NCBI RefSeq assembly: GCF_907165205.1
Contig: NC_058192.1
Coordinates: forward strand, 3,534,001 to 3,598,000
Direction of reading: 5' to 3'
Origin: Coccinella septempunctata
Lineage: Eukaryota > Arthropoda > Insecta > Coleoptera > Coccinellidae
Length of the DNA: 64,000 nt
Below, piece after piece: positions 58,054 to 64,000 of the stretch. Position numbers and translations under genes: made by a program. Within the stretch, counting starts at the first letter, position 1. Each line of letters begins with the position of its first letter. The notes beneath the pieces are model-generated. The model ran no database searches. It was not told the origin of the DNA and saw only the letters and a list, made by a program, of their open reading frames with translations.

Positions 58054-58151
58054 TTATTTATTTATTTAATACATAAGACTACAAATCATCATTAGTGATG
58101 TTCTAGTAGAATCATTAAATTTTGAATAAAATCAAATGAAATAAACAAACA

Positions 58152-60548
58152 TTAGGCAAAATGTGTCATTGCAAAATCTTTAACAAATTTATTGAACAAT
58201 TTGAGAGATTGTTTCCGTTTTACATGTTCAGGTATGTTGTTATATACCATTGCAGCCTGGTAGTAAGGTGAATTTCTGGCTCTATTTGTTCTGATATTAT
58301 CTAGATGGAAATTGTTAGTTTGTCTGGTATGGTAGTTGTGAATATTTAGTCTTTTTTTCGTTTCAGTGTTGAATTTTAGTAGGCCATGCTCGATTTTGTA
58401 CATTAGTTTGCACTGCTCCACGAATTTTGTGATCTTCATGTTGGGTATCTTCAAGGTGTTATGTAACTCAGTTGTTGGGGTGTCATTTGGTAAATTGTAT
58501 ACAGCCTTCAAAGCTCGATTTTGCAGTCTTTGAATTCTCTGTAAGTTATTGATTGATGTGTTGGACCATATACTAATCAGGTATGTAAGCACTGAATGAA
58601 TATTCGAGTAATAAATGGACCTTCTTGCTTTTTCACTGAGATAGGGACTGACTCTTCTCAATGCTCCAATCAAAGGTGTGAGTTTTCGTGACAAATAATC
58701 TATGTGCCCAGTCCATTCCAGTTTTGTATCGATTTTCAATCCAAGGTATGTGTGCAAATTTTTTTGGTTGATTTTTATTCCATTAAGTGTGATGTCAAGT
58801 GGCTTTGTGGGCTTATTTTTCTGACAGAAAAGGAGAGCAACTGTTTTGTCCACATTCAAGATGAGTCTATTGTCAGTCAGCCAATCCTGGAATTTCTTTA
58901 GATCAGTCTCGATGCGTTGCTGTAAATTGTCTAGGTCCCTACCCTCGTAAAACAACGCAGTGTCATCAGCAAACATGTAGTAAAGTGCCTCCAATCCCAC
59001 GGCTGCGAGATCTTCCACATACAAAAGATACAAAAGTGGACCAATCACTGATCCCTGGGGTACCCCTTTTAAAACCCTTTCCTCTGAGCTTCTTGTTGTT
59101 CCTAAGACTGTGTGATGTCTTCTGTTTTTCAAAAATGTTTTTATGAGGGAAAAGGCTTCTCTATTTATTCCCATGTTTTCAAGTTTTCTCAGCAGTAAAT
59201 CGTGGTCAACCATGTCAAAAGCTTTTCGTAAGTCTATAAACACTACAACTACATAATTTCTACTATCTATGCTAGTACTTATTTTTTGGACTAGATCTGT
59301 TGTTGCTCCAAGGGTTGAGCTATTACTCTGAAAGCCATACTGATAGTCAGAGAAATTGAAGTATGAGCAAATTCTTTTTTTAATTACTGTTTCTATAAGT
59401 TTGGAGAATATTGAAGTGAGTGCTATAGGGCGGTAGTTGTTAGGGTTGGTCCTTTCTCCCTTTTTGAATATTGGTATTATTTTGCTTTCAAGACATTGTG
59501 ACGGCATTGTCCCTGTTTTTAGAGAGTTGTTTATGAAATACAAGAGGTATTTGCTTATTACTGGATATAAAAATATCAAATCATTTGCTGTAATCAGGTC
59601 GTTCCCAGGAGAAGCATTTTTCTTAAAATTATGTAAAATTCCCTTCAGTTCGTCCTCTGTGCATTTTTTCAGATATATGGACCTATCAGAGCAGTTCAGC
59701 TCGATTTCATCTTCAATTGGGCCCCAGCTAGTGTCGGATTCGACATTTATGAAAAATTTATTCAATGTATCCGAAATTTCATTTGGATCTGTGTATTCTT
59801 CCCCATCGATTATCAATTTTTGGACGTTATTTTGTCTTTTATTACGTGTGTTAATTAATTCCTTTATAGTGCTCCATAGCTTTGTTGTACTTGAGCTTGC
59901 ATTCATAAATCTTTTACGAAAATATATTTGTTTTGATCTTCTGATTATTTTGAATAGTGCCTTCTTGAGTTCAATGAATTTTTCCTTTAAGTTCATGTTT
60001 GTAGGGTGTTTTTTAAATTTTACATAAGCTTTATCCCTTTTCCGAACAATCTTCGCTATACTTCTATTGTACCATTGCTTATTTTCAATTTTTTTAAACG
60101 TTTTAAGGGTTGTTGCTTCTGTTTTAGTTTGCTTGATTATGCTTATAAAAGTTTCCCCATTGAATTCAGAGTCTAATTTTAAAGTTTTCATATTTTCTTC
60201 CACGATATTTTTGAATTTCGATTTATCCAATATTCTTGTAGTAACGGAATTTTTGCAATTTGTGGGTTTTGTGTTAGTTTCCAGTTTCACAACAATTTTT
60301 TTATGGTCAGATATAGGGGTGTCATAAAGTTTATATGATCCGGTTAATTTTTGAGATAAAATAATATGATCAATATTTGTCTTTGATTTTTTTTGTACCC
60401 TAGTATAGTGTTTGGTATTTAAAAATTTGTAAGAATTAGATTTAACGATTTCTTTGTAATTAGTTGTCATATTATTATGCTTCTTGATATCTATGTTTAT
60501 ATCCCCTATGATGATGCTGTTTCTTCCACTCAGAAGTTGTTCAATCAA
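58152..60548 (-). CDS. LINE ORF2: end of endonuclease, reverse transcriptase and C-terminal domain
   Basis: An open frame of 798 codons. It enters inside the apurinic-like endonuclease domain (IIIGDINIDIKKHNN and, about 65 residues on, TPISDHKKIVV with the catalytic His). After a basic linker it has the reverse-transcriptase motifs in order: NYRPIALTSIFSKLIE (~370), VFIDLRKAFDMVDHD (~440), GVPQGSVIGPLLYLLYVEDL (~500), and the catalytic YMFADDTALF (~540). The end (NLQRIQRLQNRALKAVY) is typical of CR1/Jockey-group elements. The first codon here is TTG and is not a true start; the N-terminal half of the endonuclease continues upstream in another frame (60549-60910). Confidence 0.9.
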   Translation of the reverse strand: MIEQLLSGRNSIIIGDINIDIKKHNNMTTNYKEIVKSNSYKFLNTKHYTRVQKKSKTNIDHIILSQKLTGSYKLYDTPISDHKKIVVKLETNTKPTNCKNSVTTRILDKSKFKNIVEENMKTLKLDSEFNGETFISIIKQTKTEATTLKTFKKIENKQWYNRSIAKIVRKRDKAYVKFKKHPTNMNLKEKFIELKKALFKIIRRSKQIYFRKRFMNASSSTTKLWSTIKELINTRNKRQNNVQKLIIDGEEYTDPNEISDTLNKFFINVESDTSWGPIEDEIELNCSDRSIYLKKCTEDELKGILHNFKKNASPGNDLITANDLIFLYPVISKYLLYFINNSLKTGTMPSQCLESKIIPIFKKGERTNPNNYRPIALTSIFSKLIETVIKKRICSYFNFSDYQYGFQSNSSTLGATTDLVQKISTSIDSRNYVVVVFIDLRKAFDMVDHDLLLRKLENMGINREAFSLIKTFLKNRRHHTVLGTTRSSEERVLKGVPQGSVIGPLLYLLYVEDLAAVGLEALYYMFADDTALFYEGRDLDNLQQRIETDLKKFQDWLTDNRLILNVDKTVALLFCQKNKPTKPLDITLNGIKINQKNLHTYLGLKIDTKLEWTGHIDYLSRKLTPLIGALRRVSPYLSEKARRSIYYSNIHSVLTYLISIWSNTSINNLQRIQRLQNRALKAVYNLPNDTPTTELHNTLKIPNMKITKFVEQCKLMYKIEHGLLKFNTETKKRLNIHNYHTRQTNNFHLDNIRTNRARNSPYYQAAMVYNNIPEHVKRKQSLKLFNKFVKDFAMTHFA

Positions 60549-60910
60549 GGGAAAGAAAGTTCAATCCGATTTTTTTGGGATCTGTATATTGAGTATAGAT
60601 TCAGTTTATATCTATTCATTCTTACGCCTACAAAGTTCATAAAACGGTCTTGGTAACTATATATCTCTTCATGTTCAATATTATTTCTTATGAATATTGC
60701 TGTGCCTCCTCCCCTAGTATTCCTACAACTGAAGTGTCCTGTATAACCCCCAAATTTAAAAAATCTACAATCGTCTTCGTACAGCCAGGTTTCTGTTAGT
60801 ATTAGAATTTCTGGATAGTTGTGCTTGCAAAAATAATTTATGTTTTCGTGTTTGTATTTGGTTTTTAAAGATCTTATGTTTAGATAGAGAATTGTAATTA
60901 GTTTTTTGTT
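60549..60910 (-). pseudogene. LINE ORF2, N-terminal endonuclease part (frameshifted)
   Basis: In the frame one base off from the main ORF2, the sequence encodes ILYLNIRSLKTKYKHENIN, ILILTETWLYEDD, GGYTGHFSCRNTRGGGTAIF and VGVRMNRYKLNLYSIYR, then a stop at 60545-60547. The TETW motif includes the catalytic Glu of the endonuclease and RGGG.A.F is another family hallmark. Joining to the downstream frame needs a single-base correction near the AAAAAAA run or CTTTCTTTCCC at about 60550-60575. The frame overlaps the end of ORF1. Confidence 0.85.
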
Positions 60911-61896
60911 CCAGTACCATTTAATGATTTTTTCTTTGTTTCTTGGGTTCTCAGTTCATTCAATTGTGACTCTTTATTGATAGGAAGAATTTTACTCGTT
61001 TCGGTTTTTCTAAGGTAAACTTTTTCTTCATTAGTCCAAACGAATTTATAATTGAATTGCTTCCGGAACTCTCTAGCTTCTTTGAAAAGGTATTGATTTT
61101 CCCTGGTTAGTTCATGATTGATATATAGAGTATTGTCTTCTAGTAAACCAATTTTTTTTGTATTCAAAGTTGTTTTACGTTTTTCACTCATCACAGTTTT
61201 TTTGTCTTCGTAATTTTTGAAAGTTATCTTAATCCTAGGTTTTTCTTTATGACCAATTTTTCTACATTCGACATCATCCCTGCTTATATCCTTCTTGAGG
61301 AGTTGAATTGTTTTCAATGCTAGTGTTCTCATTTCTTCGTCTGTTTCAATTTTCTTCTCGAATCCGGATATGATTATATTGTTTTTCAGTAATTTTTGTT
61401 TCTCATCACTTTTCTCAATTTTGAAATTTTCGAGTTGTTTTTTGAATTCAATATTTTGTTTTTTCAATTCTTCAACTTCCTGTTTAATTTTTGTGACCTC
61501 TTGTGTTTGATTGTTTATAGTGCGCCAGATTAAATCCAATTTTTCGGCAATATCCTCAAGTGTTGTGCTTTTTTTACGATTTTTCCTTGCACTCGCCGTA
61601 TCGTCGGATTCTTCATCATCTTCAGAGTCTGAGTCCAAACCTGTCGATGTTTCCTCCCCTGTTTCACAGTCTTGACACCTGGTACAGTACCAATCCAATT
61701 TACCATCTTTCACCTCTTTCAGTTCTTCCTTTTCTAATTTAGTGCATTGTTCATGGAAATATTGCTGGCATATGCCCACACATGGAATTTTGAATTTTGA
61801 TTTGGGAATTCCCTTCTTGCATTCGCCACATTGGAGTTCCCTTTTTATCGTTGTCTTCTTGTGTTTGGTTTTTTTCTTGGTATTTTTATCTCCCAT
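60898..61896 (-). CDS. LINE ORF1 protein with PHD-like zinc finger and coiled coil
   Basis: Complete 332-codon frame from ATG to TAA. After a basic N-terminus (KKKTKHKKTTIKR) there is a C4HC3 PHD-type finger (Cys22, Cys25, Cys38, Cys42, His47, Cys50, then WYCTRC). An acidic Ser/Asp/Glu stretch (~85-105) follows, then a predicted coiled coil (EVTKIKQEVEELKKQNIEFK, ~135-170) and a C-terminal region with RIKITFKNYEDKKTV. PHD-bearing ORF1 proteins of this layout are known in CR1-group elements. The probable role is RNA binding and particle assembly for retrotransposition. Confidence 0.85.
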   Translation of the reverse strand: MGDKNTKKKTKHKKTTIKRELQCGECKKGIPKSKFKIPCVGICQQYFHEQCTKLEKEELKEVKDGKLDWYCTRCQDCETGEETSTGLDSDSEDDEESDDTASARKNRKKSTTLEDIAEKLDLIWRTINNQTQEVTKIKQEVEELKKQNIEFKKQLENFKIEKSDEKQKLLKNNIIISGFEKKIETDEEMRTLALKTIQLLKKDISRDDVECRKIGHKEKPRIKITFKNYEDKKTVMSEKRKTTLNTKKIGLLEDNTLYINHELTRENQYLFKEAREFRKQFNYKFVWTNEEKVYLRKTETSKILPINKESQLNELRTQETKKKSLNGTGTKN

Positions 61897-62330
61897 GTTT
61901 ACTCTTTTTCCAAGGTAATGAAATTACGCAGGAAACTCGCGTGAACTATTATAATTCTCTTGAATATCGTTTTTGTTTGATTGTTAGATTGTTGAAGTGT
62001 GGGATACTATATCCTATTTTTACTTATGAAACGATTTTCGGATTTGTTTCACTCGAATTTTCAGAATTTTTACTCTCTAATCTGCTGACACATTCAAACC
62101 ACATGCGTTCACTTCGAAGGATCGCGATTGAATTTATGATTTTGTTGTATTAATTTCGGGACACCTGTATTTCAGTCGAATTTTGGGAGTTGAGTAACTT
62201 CTTATTTCATTGAGTGGTCACTCTCAGCACGTTCTCGCTTGAATGAGATATTTTTCCAATAAACAATTAGGATTTTTCTCGCACTAGTGCGGTAAAGTTC
62301 AATTTGCACGGGCCGGCTACTTTACTTTGG

Positions 62331-64000
62331 AATTGAATAATATTCTTCACATGCAATAATTGATTGAGGGGTCGGTTTTGTATAAAGCTGGATGTATTTC
62401 ATCTTTACACAATGATGATGCCTTATCCTATCAATTTCCGCATCATTTCGAATCTGTTGCATGCTTTTCGTACTAGTGTGTGGAAAATATTCGGATATTC
62501 ATCGGAAAAATCACATATTTCCCGATTCTGTATAGATAAACGCGCGAGAGCTTGCATTACTGTTTGGTAGGTAATATTTTTCTCTTTTGAAGAGACGAAA
62601 TTTATTCGGTCACCTACAATGAAACGTGGTTTTCATTCTACTCTGAAGATTTCATCACAATTCTGATTGGGGAAAATGTGAAAGAATTGCGAGCTTCTGA
62701 AATTAATATAAGTTTTTGACAATCATCCATCTATTTACAAAATTAGTTGCAGTAGGATTATCTGATGTAGTGAGTAATGTTCGAAGATCAAAGAGAAGAT
62801 TACTACGTTCCTCTTTGTAGGTGACATACGATTGATTTCTGTTCGGAAATTTGCGATCCTTGAAAAATTGTGTAGTTTCACCTTTTGTATAAAATAAAAC
62901 TCATCGATAAGTGTTATTGAGATTAAAGAGAAGAAATCGTTGTATGATCCTTGAATTTTTATACGACAATTTTTCCTCAAGGCTATTCCACCGACCAATT
63001 TAACAAATTTGAAGAGCAGAATAATGTAGAGTCGTTTGATTTCCTCGTCTTTCAAGAGCTATACTAGCTTAATTTGAGAATACCTGTATAAATTCGTTGT
63101 ATATTGTACAGATTCATTCAGTTTTTTATCGATTAATAGTTTCCTAGTTGTAGAGTATACTCAAATTTCGCTACCATTTCAATTGAACTTCGTTTGCTAG
63201 TTCCATGTAGAGAATAGTTTCTCTAAAATTCTAATGTAAGCTAGAATTTAGGATTTGAAAAAACAATTCATATAATGTTGAATTTCAGAGGAATCTAAGG
63301 ATTATTCCATTTATTATATTGAACAATGCCCTCATTTAATACTTGTATATAACTTTTTTGATTGGTAGGTATGATTTTTTTGTATTTCGAGTCATTTGAA
63401 ACATTCGTTGGAAAATAAGATGCCTTGGTCGATCAAAATTGGTGGGTTTCAATCGATATAAAAATATCAAACTGATTTAATGAAAAAAATCGATATAATT
63501 CAAGTGATAGGGCTTTTTGTCTCCACTCTGGGCTGAGAGTGAAGCACAGCACTTGCACTTGCTTAAAGTCATGGAAATAAAGATGTAGTTTTCATGGGAA
63601 CCGTCTTCCAAATCTGGAAATTCATTTCGAACCTTCTTCAACTGTATTTTAATCTCCCAAATTGAAGCTTTTCTCAATGAGAAACCGCCCAGAATATTTC
63701 CCAAGGCATCGTCTTGATTTGTATTGAAGGTTTGAGTTGAGTTCGTTATAAACTGTTACCTCGGGTAAATTCTAATTGTTATAAACGTTGTTGGGGAATG
63801 AGGGTGGAAATCTTCATTCCCACGATTATTTGAAAACGATTGTTTCATTCAGTTTGGATTTCCCGAAACTATTTGTCTATTTTGTTCATACGATCATTTG
63901 AAACACTGTGGTAATATAATATATCTGAATGCCTTGTCATTATCGTTTTTCTATCTATTAGAAAATCCACATTTAATGTAAGGATGGTAAGCACAATTGA
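62331..64000. other. Intergenic, no supported gene
   Basis: AT-rich sequence beyond the LINE. The longest frames (106 codons minus at 62735-63055, 75 minus at 63477-63704) have no recognised domain. No tRNA, splice chain or inverted repeat was found. Confidence 0.4.

Larger units (their letters stand above)
58054..62330 (-). mobile_element. Non-LTR retrotransposon (LINE, CR1/Jockey group), nearly full length
   Basis: On the minus strand the order is a 5' leader, ORF1 (61896-60898), an overlapping ORF2 with endonuclease and reverse transcriptase (about 60910-58152), a short 3' region and a tail of TAAA repeats (58069-58054). The 5' boundary near 62.3 kb is uncertain, since no target duplication could be matched. 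ORF1 and most of ORF2 are open; one frameshift near 60550 disrupts ORF2. Good preservation suggests a recent insertion, antisense to the neighbouring gene. Confidence 0.85.

Noticed and set aside
59437..60027. 196-codon plus-strand frame
   Set aside because: It lies wholly antisense to the LINE reverse-transcriptase frame and has no domain of its own.

Overview
The window reads as AT-rich nuclear DNA of an insect, possibly a beetle (order not provable here). The evidence is spliced genes with GT/AG introns, a voltage-gated calcium-channel beta-subunit gene whose core matches the animal family closely, eukaryotic tRNA-Glu genes with internal A/B boxes, and a dense set of Tc1, mariner, LINE and inverted-repeat elements. 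There are no bacterial operons, ribosome binding sites or CRISPR arrays.

The main host gene is the calcium-channel beta subunit (Ca-beta/CACNB type) on the plus strand, from about 18.5 to 56 kb. I reconstructed it exon by exon: a TATA-type promoter, a first coding exon at 18526-18577, two small exons at 19231-19295 and 19667-19702, a ~30 kb intron, and nine further exons between 49771 and 55981. Every junction is phase-compatible. The exons encode a variable N-terminus, the SH3 domain, the HOOK linker, the guanylate-kinase-like (GK) domain and a charged C-terminus. A 45-nt cassette that can also act as an alternative last exon, and an in-frame TAG followed by 110 more coding-like codons, point to several C-terminal isoforms.

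Region by region: 0-18 kb is intergenic or upstream sequence with two tRNA-Glu(TTC) genes (a third lies at 17.9 kb), a ~940-bp near-palindromic element (4490-5430), two members of a terminal-inverted-repeat (TIR) family (2925-3420 and 12814-15307, the latter holding a large compound tandem repeat), and two TA-flanked or foldback elements at 16.3-17.8 kb. Intron 1 holds a reverse-transcriptase scrap. The long intron 3 (19703-49770) holds a deleted Tc1-like transposon, a deleted mariner, a palindromic element, a third copy of the TIR family, a 3' LINE fragment encoding a C2H2 finger, a short tandem duplication and much unrecognised AT-rich DNA. Downstream of the gene is a partly intact LINE on the minus strand (58054 to about 62.3 kb): ORF1 with a PHD-like finger, and ORF2 with endonuclease and reverse transcriptase, separated by one frameshift. 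It sits at the edge of an older inverted-repeat element.

The transposons are unrelated to the calcium-channel gene in function but account for much of its intron size. Long stretches, notably 5.4-7 kb, 7.1-11.4 kb, 23-25.6 kb, 34.2-49.7 kb and 62.3-64 kb, gave no gene I could support.
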